Assembly (NCBI GenBank): GCA_023401495.1
Contig: JAEXDU010000076.1
Location: forward strand, 1-16,794
Reading direction: 5' to 3'
Source of the DNA: Bacillota bacterium
GTDB lineage: Bacteria > Bacillota > Clostridia > Oscillospirales > Acutalibacteraceae
Length of the DNA: 16,794 nt
This document shows, piece by piece, positions 6,562 through 12,948 of this stretch. The translations under genes were made by a program, and so were the position numbers. Within the stretch, counting starts at the first letter, position 1; each line of letters opens with the position of its first letter. The notes beneath the pieces are model-generated. The model ran no database searches. It was not told the DNA's origin and worked only from the letters and a program-made list of their open reading frames with translations.

Positions 6562-8676
6562 TTAAAAGCCCTCAAAGGAATCAAAATCCATTTCCGGGTG
6601 CCCGTCGGAGGGTACGGAGAGCTCCTCCTGATCATGCAGCTGGAACTTGCGGATTTCCTGATGCAGGGTTTCCGCCTGGCTCGAAAGCTCGGCGCTCGAA
6701 GCGGAGCTTTCTTCCGCCGTCGCGGCATTGGTCTGTACGACGGCCGAAATCTGAGAGAGTCCCTCCGAAATCTGGTTGACCGCCTCGGCTTGCTCCTGTG
6801 CGGACTGACCCATTCCGACCACCGCCTCATTCGTCTGGTTGCCCAGCTCGATCACGGTCTGGATGGAACCGGAAACCTCATCCACCGCAGAAGCGCCAAG
6901 CTCTACCGCCTGGTTCGATTTGGCCAGCAGCTCCGCCGTCTGCTTCACAGCCTCGGCAGATTTGGCCGCAAGGTTGCGAACCTCATCCGCCACCACGGCA
7001 AAGCCCTTGCCCGCCGCACCGGCACGGGCCGCTTCAATCGCGGCATTCAGTGCGAGAATGTTCGTCTGGAGCGCAATATCCTCGATCGTGCGGGTGATCC
7101 CCATGATGGTCACGGACGAATGGCTGATCTCTTTCATGTGGCCCTCAAGCAATTCCACACTGCGGCTGATGGACTTGAACTTCTGATTGGACTGTTCATA
7201 CACCGCCACTGTGTTTTCGGCATTCTTGGCATTCTCTCTCGCCGACTCGTCAATGCGGGCGATCATGGAGGAAAGCTCCTCCACAGAGGCCGCCTGCTGG
7301 GTAGCGCCGGCCGCCAGTGCCTGCGCCGCGCTCGAAACCTGCTCTGCACTGGAATTCACCTGCGCCGCGATTTCGTCAATGGAAGACAGCGTAGTGCAGA
7401 GCGAAGAGGAAATATCCAGCAAGGCCTGCTTGACCGGGGCAAACTCACCGGCGTACTCCTGCTGCAGATGAATCCGCATATCGCCTGAGGCCATGGTCTC
7501 CAGTGTATCGGTAATCTCTTGAATATAGCCTCTGTAATTAGAGAGCTGGAATACCGTTCGGTTGAACGCATCCCCCAGGCGGCCGATTTCATCCTGACTA
7601 TGCACCGAAATCTCCACATCCAGATTTCCTTCTGCGATCTGGTTGGCCGTTACGGTCAGCTTCTTCAGGGGAGCGATCAGTCTTCCGGAGATCAACACCA
7701 GAAGCACTAGGATGACGCCAAGCGCAATCGCAAAGGAAATCAGCAGCACAGAGCGTACATTGTTATACTCCTCAAAATATTCCTTCTCCGGCAGTCCGGT
7801 CGCCACCATCCAGCCGGTATCGCCCACAGCGCAGGTATATCCGTAGCTAACAATGCTGTGAGAGGTGTACTGAACACTCCCGACCTTTTTCTCCTGAAAG
7901 TTTTTCACGATGGACTCGGTCAGATCCGTATCGGAAATATTTTTATTGAGGTATTCATCTTTGGGGTGAGAAACGATATTTCCGCCGGAGGACACCAGAA
8001 TATAATATCCCTCCTGCCCGATTTTGAAAGAACGAACATTTTCGCTCAGGCTGGTCAGGGTAAGATCGAGTCCCACAGCACCGATAATCTCTGACGTTCC
8101 CTTTTTATACACGGGCGAGGCGATCGTGACCACCTGCTGCTTGGTATTGATGTCTTCATAGGGCTCTGTGAGCGTGATGCCGTTCTTCTTTTTCATTTCA
8201 ATAAACCAAGGGCGTTCGGTCGTTGTATAGCTCTTGTTGTTTCCGCCGTTGGTGTTGATGCTCTGCTCCGCGTCCACATCCGCGATAAAAATAGACAGAA
8301 TATTTTTATCTGTTCCACGCATGTTCTGCATGGTCTGATACAGGTTGGCAAATCTTGCGTCGTCGCTCATCGTATGACTTTTATTGGAATCCGTCATCAT
8401 CTGCTGCAAATCCGCATTCTGAGCCAACCGACTTGAAATTTGCGTGTACTGCATCAAAAACTCATCCACCTGGTAAGCTGCGCCCTCAGATTTGGCCTGC
8501 AGCTCATTTTCCGTCAGGTGGGATACGGAATCCCCTACCAGACCGAGCAGAATCCCCCCTATGACCACATAGGAAAGAAGTACCGGTACCCCGATAAAGG
8601 CCATCATCCGAGCCCCTAAGCTCCGGAAGCCTTTGATCGTTGTATCTTTTGCTATGATTTGATTTTCTCTCTTCAT
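6562..8676 (-). CDS. Methyl-accepting chemotaxis protein with dCache-type sensor (paralog 1)
   Basis: The 704-residue transmembrane chemoreceptor has TM1 at about residues 24-48, an extracytoplasmic sensor (about 49-308) with dCache features (ERPWFIEM, EPYED, then IIGAVGLDL), TM2 at about 309-333, a HAMP domain, a second HAMP-like segment (TLETMASGDMRI), and a long helical signalling domain. Its hairpin tip, EDIALQTNILALNAAIEAAR followed by GKGFAVVADEVRNLA, is the canonical site of CheA/CheW contact. No CheR-tethering NWETF-like pentapeptide ends the protein. The ATG at 8676 has AAGGTGAAAGGG upstream; an in-frame GTG 48 bp earlier is less likely. Its own SigD-like promoter lies upstream. It is a tandem paralog of the next receptor, differing chiefly in the sensor. 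Ligand unknown; the R-x-W and D residues suggest an amino-acid-type dCache but do not prove it. Confidence 0.95.
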   Translation of the reverse strand: MKRENQIIAKDTTIKGFRSLGARMMAFIGVPVLLSYVVIGGILLGLVGDSVSHLTENELQAKSEGAAYQVDEFLMQYTQISSRLAQNADLQQMMTDSNKSHTMSDDARFANLYQTMQNMRGTDKNILSIFIADVDAEQSINTNGGNNKSYTTTERPWFIEMKKKNGITLTEPYEDINTKQQVVTIASPVYKKGTSEIIGAVGLDLTLTSLSENVRSFKIGQEGYYILVSSGGNIVSHPKDEYLNKNISDTDLTESIVKNFQEKKVGSVQYTSHSIVSYGYTCAVGDTGWMVATGLPEKEYFEEYNNVRSVLLISFAIALGVILVLLVLISGRLIAPLKKLTVTANQIAEGNLDVEISVHSQDEIGRLGDAFNRTVFQLSNYRGYIQEITDTLETMASGDMRIHLQQEYAGEFAPVKQALLDISSSLCTTLSSIDEIAAQVNSSAEQVSSAAQALAAGATQQAASVEELSSMIARIDESARENAKNAENTVAVYEQSNQKFKSISRSVELLEGHMKEISHSSVTIMGITRTIEDIALQTNILALNAAIEAARAGAAGKGFAVVADEVRNLAAKSAEAVKQTAELLAKSNQAVELGASAVDEVSGSIQTVIELGNQTNEAVVGMGQSAQEQAEAVNQISEGLSQISAVVQTNAATAEESSASSAELSSQAETLHQEIRKFQLHDQEELSVPSDGHPEMDFDSFEGF
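6600..7520. repeat. Direct repeat, copy 1 (chemoreceptor signalling region)
   Basis: This stretch aligns with 9060-9980 at a constant offset of 2460 bp without a gap, with only scattered, mostly third-position, differences. It encodes the signalling domain of the first receptor. Similarity falls off towards the sensor-coding half, although the offset stays the same at least to about 7690. Confidence 0.85.
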
Positions 8677-8705
8677 TCGATATTCCCTTTCACCTTTCTT
8701 TATCC

Positions 8706-8737
8706 AAACGGGAGCCTGCAACACAGACAGCCCGTTT
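8706..8737 (-). other. Hairpin in the 5' leader of the first chemoreceptor gene
   Basis: Arms AAACGGG (8706-8712) and CCCGTTT (8731-8737) pair perfectly between the SigD-like promoter and the ribosome binding site. It does not match the c-di-GMP riboswitch consensus I know. Possible leader structure only. Confidence 0.35.
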
Positions 8738-8793
8738 CAAAAAGCACCAATAACCCAGTAAAATTTTTGAGCTATCTGCTTCCTCCGCTTTGT

Positions 8794-8821
8794 ATATCGG
8801 CTGACTGATTGTAAGAATTTA
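8794..8821 (-). promoter_or_regulatory. SigD (sigma-28)-like promoter of the first chemoreceptor gene
   Basis: On the minus strand the element TAAA (8818-8821) is followed after 16 bases by GCCGATAT (8794-8801). This fits the Bacillus SigD consensus of TAAA, about 15 bases, GCCGATAT. It leaves a leader of roughly 110 bases before the ATG at 8676. A motility sigma factor is the expected regulator of a chemoreceptor. Confidence 0.75.
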
Positions 8822-8940
8822 ATAAAAAACATGAAATTTTATCATTAAAAATCCTGATAAATGGTTTGATTCTCTGCAAACCCCAGCTTTCATGCCCATT
8901 TCCTGTGACATTTTTCACCCGTTCAAAAGAAAAAGCACAG

Positions 8941-8980
8941 AAAAAAAGCCGCGCCTCTTTTTTGAGAAGCACAGCTTTTT
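8941..8980 (-). terminator. Imperfect terminator of the second chemoreceptor gene
   Basis: Read on the minus strand, an AAAAAGC arm, a mismatched GC-rich stem and a seven-T run follow the gene by about 60 bp. The sequence is a recognisable degenerate relative of the perfect terminator at 6491-6535 (shared AAAAAG, CCGCGCCTCT and GAGAAGC parts), in the same position relative to the paralogous gene. Confidence 0.7.
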
Positions 8981-9039
8981 CCCTTTTGGTTACGAATAAT
9001 TTTCAGGTGATCCGCTCGTTTTAAAAAGCCCTTTCAAAA

Positions 9040-11115
9040 TCAAAATTCGATTTCCCGCTCCCCGGCGAACTCCGCAGAAAGTTCTTCCTGATCGTGGAGC
9101 TGGAACCTGCGGATTTCGCGATGCAGGGTCTCTGCCTGGTGAGAAAGCTCTGTGCTCGAAGCGGAGCTTTCTTCCGCTGTGGCGGCGTTGGTCTGCACAA
9201 CCGCGGAAATCTGAGAAAGTCCCTCCGAAATCTGGTTGACTGCCTCAGCCTGCTCCTTTGCAGACTTGCCCATCCCGATTACCGCTTCATTCGTCTGGTT
9301 GCCCAGCTCGATCACGGTCTGAATAGAACCGGAAACCTCATCCACCGCAGAGGCCCCAAGCTCTACCGTCTGGTTCGATTTTGCCAGCAGCTCCGCCGTC
9401 TGCTTCACGGCCTCGGCAGATTTTGCCGCAAGGTTGCGAACCTCGTCCGCCACCACGGCAAAGCCTTTGCCCGCCGCACCGGCACGGGCCGCTTCGATCG
9501 CGGCATTCAGCGCCAGGATATTCGTCTGGAACGCAATGTCCTCGATCGTACGGGTAATCCCCATGATCGTTGCGGACGATCTGCTGATCTCCCTCATGTG
9601 ACCCTCAAGCGATTCCACGCTGCTGCTGATGGACTGAAACTGCTGATTTGATTTTTCAAATACGGCCACTGTGTTTTCGGCATTCCTGGCATTCTCTCTG
9701 GCCGATTCGTCAATATGGGCAATCATGGAGGAAAGCTCCTCTACAGAAGCAGCCTGCTGGGTGGCGCCTGCCGCCAGCGCCTGCGCCGCACTCGATACCT
9801 GTTCTGCGCCCGAGTTTACCTGCGCCGCAATTTCATCGATCAAGGAAAGTGTCTTACTCAATGAATCCGAAATACCCAGCAGCGCCTGCTTCACGGGAGC
9901 AAACTCCCCGACGTACTCGTATTTCAGGTGAATGCGCATATCGCCCTTAGACATAGTATCCAATGCATCGGTAATCTCCTGAATATAACCGCGGTAATCT
10001 TTGAGCTGGGCCACCATGCGCCCGAACTCCCGCGCGAGCTGACCGGTTTCATCCCGCGATTTGACAGACACCGTTACATCCAGATTGCCCTCGGCCACCT
10101 CGCTCGCCGCTTTCTCGAGCTGCTTGATCGGCGCTGTGAGACGGCTCGAAATCAGCAGAATCATCAGCAGAACCAGCACCATCGATACCAGCATCACAAT
10201 GCCCCAGATCCACACGATCTGATTGTAATTCGCATAGAATTCTGTGTTTGGCAGGCCGGTTGCAAGCATCCAGCCCGTATCCCCCACCGGGGAAAGATAC
10301 CCGTGGCTCTGCGTTGTGCCGGAGGTATATTCGATCAAGCCTTCCGTGTGGGCTGTGGCGGCCTGCTTGAAGTTATCGGACAAATCGACATCCGTAAGAC
10401 TCTTGTTCACATTCTCCTGCACAGGATGGTAAATGACCTGTCCGCCGGCAGAAACCAAAATGTAGAAACCGGTATTGCCCAGCTTGTAGGCCGCCATGCT
10501 TTTGTTCAGGTTATCCAGCACCAGATCGAGGCCTACCGCACCGATGATCTCATTGGTGTTCGCCTGAAACACAGGGGTCACGATCGACACCACCTGCTTT
10601 TTGGTGGTAAAATCCTCATACGGGTCGGTCATGGTCATACTTCCCCGTTCTTTCATCTGAATAAACCACGGCCGCTCAGAGGTGGGAAACTCTTTGGCGT
10701 TTTCCCCCTTGGAATCCACATACTGCTTTGCGTCAACATCCGCAACCCACAGCGACAGAATGTTTTCGTCCTTGCCCGCCATGCTCTTCATGGTGTCGTA
10801 CAGGCTGGAAAATCCCGCATACTGTTCCATCGCCTGTCCCTGCCCGGTGGCAGACATCATCTTCTGTATCTCCACATTTTTCGAGAACTGATCCGGGAGC
10901 GCCATATACTGCTGGAAAAAGTTTTCGATCTGCTTTGACGCCGCCTTGGAATCAGAGGCCAGCTGCTGATTGGTCAGCTGACTGACATTGTTTCTGACGA
11001 TCATCAAAATAACAGAACCGACGACCAGGTAAGATAAAATAACCGGAATGCCAACGAATAAAATGATTTTCCCGCGCAGACTTTTTTTACGTTCTTTCTT
11101 CTCATTTCGTCTCAC
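9040..11115 (-). CDS. Methyl-accepting chemotaxis protein with dCache-type sensor (paralog 2)
   Basis: The 691-residue receptor has the same layout as its downstream paralog: a basic N-terminus, TM1 at about residues 17-41, an extracytoplasmic dCache-like sensor (SERPWFIQM, DPYEDF, IIGAVGLDLVL), TM2 at about 302-326, HAMP, a second HAMP-like segment (TMSKGDMRIHL) and the methyl-accepting signalling domain with EDIAFQTNILALNAAIEAAR at its tip. It starts at a GTG (11113-11115) with GGGGG at 11124-11128, 8 bases upstream; an ATG nearer the site is in another frame and gives only a few codons. A SigD-like promoter precedes it. The sensor shares motifs with paralog 1 but is clearly diverged, so the two probably sense different ligands while feeding one CheA/CheW pathway. 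No che genes lie in the window. Confidence 0.95.
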   Translation of the reverse strand: MRRNEKKERKKSLRGKIILFVGIPVILSYLVVGSVILMIVRNNVSQLTNQQLASDSKAASKQIENFFQQYMALPDQFSKNVEIQKMMSATGQGQAMEQYAGFSSLYDTMKSMAGKDENILSLWVADVDAKQYVDSKGENAKEFPTSERPWFIQMKERGSMTMTDPYEDFTTKKQVVSIVTPVFQANTNEIIGAVGLDLVLDNLNKSMAAYKLGNTGFYILVSAGGQVIYHPVQENVNKSLTDVDLSDNFKQAATAHTEGLIEYTSGTTQSHGYLSPVGDTGWMLATGLPNTEFYANYNQIVWIWGIVMLVSMVLVLLMILLISSRLTAPIKQLEKAASEVAEGNLDVTVSVKSRDETGQLAREFGRMVAQLKDYRGYIQEITDALDTMSKGDMRIHLKYEYVGEFAPVKQALLGISDSLSKTLSLIDEIAAQVNSGAEQVSSAAQALAAGATQQAASVEELSSMIAHIDESARENARNAENTVAVFEKSNQQFQSISSSVESLEGHMREISRSSATIMGITRTIEDIAFQTNILALNAAIEAARAGAAGKGFAVVADEVRNLAAKSAEAVKQTAELLAKSNQTVELGASAVDEVSGSIQTVIELGNQTNEAVIGMGKSAKEQAEAVNQISEGLSQISAVVQTNAATAEESSASSTELSHQAETLHREIRRFQLHDQEELSAEFAGEREIEF
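9060..9980. repeat. Direct repeat, copy 2 (chemoreceptor signalling region)
   Basis: Partner of 6600-7520 at a constant 2460-bp offset. Long identical runs occur, for example around the hairpin-tip coding region near 9420-9520. The two C-termini differ only in a short tail after the shared QLHDQEELS segment. Confidence 0.85.
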
Positions 11116-11135
11116 GCTGCATACCCCCTATTTTT

Positions 11136-11192
11136 CATCCGGTTCAGCCCATCCAGCTCTCCCGATACGCTAAATCCAAAGCTTTCCGGATG
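11136..11192 (-). other. Possible leader helix of the second chemoreceptor gene
   Basis: CATCCGG (11136-11142) and CCGGATG (11186-11192) are complementary across the 5' leader, between the promoter and the ribosome site. It is a 7-bp helix with a 43-base interior, suggestive only. Confidence 0.3.
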
Positions 11193-11202
11193 CTTACACG
11201 AT

Positions 11203-11229
11203 ATATCGGCTGAAAAAAGCAAATTATTA
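11203..11229 (-). promoter_or_regulatory. SigD (sigma-28)-like promoter of the second chemoreceptor gene
   Basis: On the minus strand TAAT (11226-11229) is followed after 15 bases by GCCGATAT (11203-11210), the same -10 octamer as before the other receptor gene. The surroundings are AT-rich. The leader to the GTG start is about 80 bases. Confidence 0.75.
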
Positions 11230-11310
11230 TTATAAATCGGCGGAATTGAAAGAGAGATCTATAGGAAAATATTGTATTTTTTTGTAGGAAATGTTAAATT
11301 TTCAGTAGAA

Positions 11311-11350
11311 AAAAGGTATATATTTCCAAATTAGGGAACATATACCTTTT
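11311..11350 (-). terminator. Second terminator downstream of the uracil-DNA glycosylase gene
   Basis: Arms 11311-11327 and 11334-11350 pair over 17 positions with one mismatch and one G-U. Read on the minus strand the stem ends in a TTTTTT run. It insulates the SigD-like promoter of the chemoreceptor from transcription coming from the glycosylase gene. Confidence 0.75.
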
Positions 11351-11383
11351 CTGCTCATTTTTAGAATGTATCGACAACACAAA

Positions 11384-11408
11384 GGCCGGCACACAACCAG
11401 TGCCGGCC
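11384..11408 (-). terminator. First terminator of the uracil-DNA glycosylase gene
   Basis: A perfect GGCCGGCAC/GTGCCGGCC stem with a 7-base loop starts 18 bp after the stop codon; on the minus strand it is followed by TTTGTGTTGT, a weak T tract. The stronger hairpin 35 bp further on probably completes termination. Confidence 0.7.
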
Positions 11409-11426
11409 AACGAAATACTTCTGGAA

Positions 11427-12017
11427 TTAAAAAGGGAGATCGCCCGGCGCGGGGGCAAGATGAAGCTCGTCCAGCTTTTTGCGCAGCTTTAAGAAATCCT
11501 CAAATGCAGCGGGCTTATTGTTGGGATTGCGCAGCAGAGCCGCCGGGTGCAGAGTCGCCATCATCAGTACGCCGTTTCGCTCGTAAAACTCGCCGTGCTC
11601 CTTTGTGATTTTGATATCCGGCTTTAAAAGCTTCATCGCGGCCACGCGGCCCAGACAGACAATGATCTTCGGGCGCACCAGCGCAACCTGGCTGCGCAGC
11701 CAGGGCAGGCAGGCATCCTGCTCGTCGGGCTCCGGGTCACGGTTTTTCGGCGGGCGACACTTCACGATATTCGCAATATAAATATTTGTATGACGGTCCA
11801 GGTCGACCGCCGCCAGCATTTTATCCAGCAGCTGACCCGCACGCCCCACGAAGGGCTCACCCTGCAGATCCTCGTTTTCTCCCGGGCCCTCCCCGATGAA
11901 CATCACATCCGCGCTGCGGCTGCCCACGCCGAACACCACATTGGTGCGCTTTTCACAAAGACCGCACTTGCGGCATTGCAGGCAGGTCGATTCCAACTCT
12001 TCCCAAGTCATTTTCAT
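11427..12017 (-). CDS. Uracil-DNA glycosylase, family 4 (iron-sulfur type)
   Basis: This 196-residue enzyme removes uracil from DNA to start base-excision repair. Seen: four cysteines in the family-4 pattern for a 4Fe-4S cluster (C15 and C18 in CLQCRKC, C87 in IVKCRPP, C103), motif A GEGPGENEDLQGEPFVGRAG (about 42-61), the conserved NIVKCRPPKNR, and the second active-site motif HPAALLR at about 157-163. The length fits the family (roughly 190-230 residues). The ATG at 12017 has GGAGG five bases upstream and starts just before the conserved region. The frame stays open for another 59 codons to a GTG at 12194, with an ATG at 12155 and another at 12029, but that extension shows no family similarity I recognise. 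It is monocistronic, with tandem terminators. Confidence 0.92.
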   Translation of the reverse strand: MKMTWEELESTCLQCRKCGLCEKRTNVVFGVGSRSADVMFIGEGPGENEDLQGEPFVGRAGQLLDKMLAAVDLDRHTNIYIANIVKCRPPKNRDPEPDEQDACLPWLRSQVALVRPKIIVCLGRVAAMKLLKPDIKITKEHGEFYERNGVLMMATLHPAALLRNPNNKPAAFEDFLKLRKKLDELHLAPAPGDLPF

Positions 12018-12230
12018 GCTATCCTCCATCAGCAGGCCGCACCCATGTGCGTGCAGCCTGCAAAAATAAATTTCCTGTTCTAACGCGGAAACCGCCTTGG
12101 CGGAAGCTTCTGTATCCAAAAACTGCGCACCGGACGACTGAGCCTGCACCCACATCGCAAGACAGCCCGCAAAAAATATACCTCCTGCTTTCACGCGGGA
12201 ATCTCCGCACCAAAAACTGCGAGCTGACGA

Positions 12231-12318
12231 GAGCGCTCTGAAAATGCCCGCCGACAGACGAGACTGTTAAGCTTGTTTTCAGATGAAATTCGGAGAGTGG
12301 GCATTTTCATTGGAGCGC
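12231..12318. repeat. Interrupted inverted repeat
   Basis: TGAAAATGCCC (12239-12249) is an exact reverse complement of GGGCATTTTCA (12299-12309). The match continues outwards after a 3-base offset as GCGCTC (12233-12238) against GAGCGC (12313-12318). The arms are 17 matched pairs around a 49-base interior. It could fold as RNA or be a small mobile or palindromic element; no flanking target duplication is evident. Confidence 0.6.
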
Positions 12319-12347
12319 CTTTACAGTAGCTTTCGTCGGTGTATTCA

Positions 12348-12462
12348 GGAACCGTTCCCCGAACGGATTCCAAAGGTGTCCTTTGGCGAGTCTTTGCTTA
12401 CTTTTGCCTCGTTGCGAAAGTAAGTGCCCGCCCCGGCACGAGGGGCAGACCCGCGCAAGCGG
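12348..12462. repeat. Row of five short perfect hairpins (structured intergenic element)
   Basis: Five consecutive perfect stems fill about 110 bp: CCGTTC/GAACGG (12352-12366), CCAAAGG/CCTTTGG (12370-12386), CTTACTTT/AAAGTAAG (12397-12424), TGCC/GGCA (12425-12438) and CCGC-GCAA-GCGG (12451-12462). The first can extend by GGAA/TTCC in competition with the second. Such density of adjoining stems without coding potential suggests a folded RNA or a dispersed palindromic repeat. I do not recognise it as a named family. Confidence 0.55.
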
Positions 12463-12578
12463 TAATTTTCCGTAAAACAACCTATGAAAAAACTTGCACT
12501 TTTAAAGCCAAAACAAAAATGAAGTCTCCCTGCGAAACCAAAAAGCGATCAAAAAAGCAAAAGCGACTCATTGCGGTT

Positions 12579-12587
12579 ATTATACCA
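12579..12587 (-). promoter_or_regulatory. Extended -10 promoter candidate firing into the hairpin row
   Basis: On the minus strand the sequence TGGTATAAT is a perfect extended -10 (TGn-TATAAT). No good -35 lies upstream. A transcript would start near 12572 and run through the hairpin row, possibly on to the glycosylase gene. Confidence 0.45.
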
Positions 12588-12680
12588 CAAAGCAGACATT
12601 TCCGGTTGCATTTTTTTCATTCTCCTGATAAAATGGAAGCGAAAAATCGAACGCTCCCCGCGGCAAATCGCAGAAAAGTG

Positions 12681-12709
12681 TTGTTTTTTTTTTCAAAATC
12701 GTTTATACT
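12681..12709 (+). promoter_or_regulatory. Vegetative promoter of the SRP RNA / dnaX block
   Basis: TTGTTT (12681-12686) and TATACT (12704-12709) are separated by exactly 17 bp, in an AT-rich stretch. The start point would be near 12716, just before the SRP RNA. Confidence 0.7.
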
Positions 12710-12729
12710 ATTTTAGTTAGCTTATGAAA

Positions 12730-12914
12730 AAGCAAGGCAGAATTGCGTGCAATAGGATATGCGGGCGGGCGGGCTCTGTACGGCTGGCCGCCGTGAACCA
12801 TGTCAGGCGGGGAACCGAGCAGCATTAAGCGGATTGGCCGGTGCGATGCAGGTTGTGTCTGTTCGTCCGCATATCCTATTGCATGTGTCGTCATTTTGGC
12901 GAACTGTCTTGCTT
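12730..12914 (+). ncRNA. ffs: Signal recognition particle RNA (4.5S/SRP RNA, small bacterial type)
   Basis: The centre contains the conserved SRP domain IV: GTGAACCATGTCAGG, an apical CGG-GGAA-CCG tetraloop stem (12808-12817), then GAGCAGCATTAAG. This is the hairpin bound by the M domain of Ffh for co-translational targeting of membrane proteins. The arms 12748-12764 and 12867-12883 form a perfect 17-bp closing helix. A further stem, 12730-12740 with 12904-12914, pairs with one G-U. I see no Alu-domain motif of the large Bacillus scRNA, so it belongs to the small type with extended stems. Ends are set from pairing; the true transcript may start nearer 12716. Its place directly before dnaX matches Bacillus scr-dnaX. 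Confidence 0.88.
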
Positions 12915-12948
12915 TCGGTTTATTCGCGCAAAGGCAGGTGGACATCCG

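Larger units (their letters stand above)
12018..12715. other. About 700 bp without a convincing gene
   Basis: Between the glycosylase start and the SRP RNA I find no open frame with coding character; those present are short, low-complexity or run through hairpins. The stretch does hold a large inverted repeat (12231-12318), a row of short hairpins (12348-12462), a minus-strand extended -10 candidate (12579-12587) and, at its right end, the SRP RNA promoter. A GGAGG on the minus strand near 12181 has no suitable start codon behind it. Confidence 0.6.

Noticed and set aside
6484..7488. 334-codon + strand frame opposite the first chemoreceptor, with a matching frame at 9094-9651
   Set aside because: Both are antisense to the conserved signalling domain; their mutual similarity simply reflects the gene duplication. 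The first also starts inside the terminator.
8677..8793. Possible c-di-GMP riboswitch in a chemoreceptor leader
   Set aside because: I looked for the conserved GEMM core and tetraloop receptor pattern in both leaders and did not find it; only simple hairpins are present.
8772..8972. 66-codon minus-strand frame between the chemoreceptors
   Set aside because: It starts within the terminator hairpin and ends over the SigD-like promoter, with no ribosome site.
12191..12373. 60-codon minus-strand frame over the inverted repeat
   Set aside because: Translation of palindromic sequence; no recognised motif and no credible start signal.
12339..12716. 125-codon + strand frame in the gene-free region
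   Set aside because: It passes through the hairpin row and T-rich promoter sequence, has low-complexity Lys/Phe-rich product and no ribosome site.
12841..12948. In-frame 36-codon extension of dnaX
   Set aside because: It lies within the SRP RNA, and family similarity begins exactly at the ATG at 12949, which has its own ribosome site.
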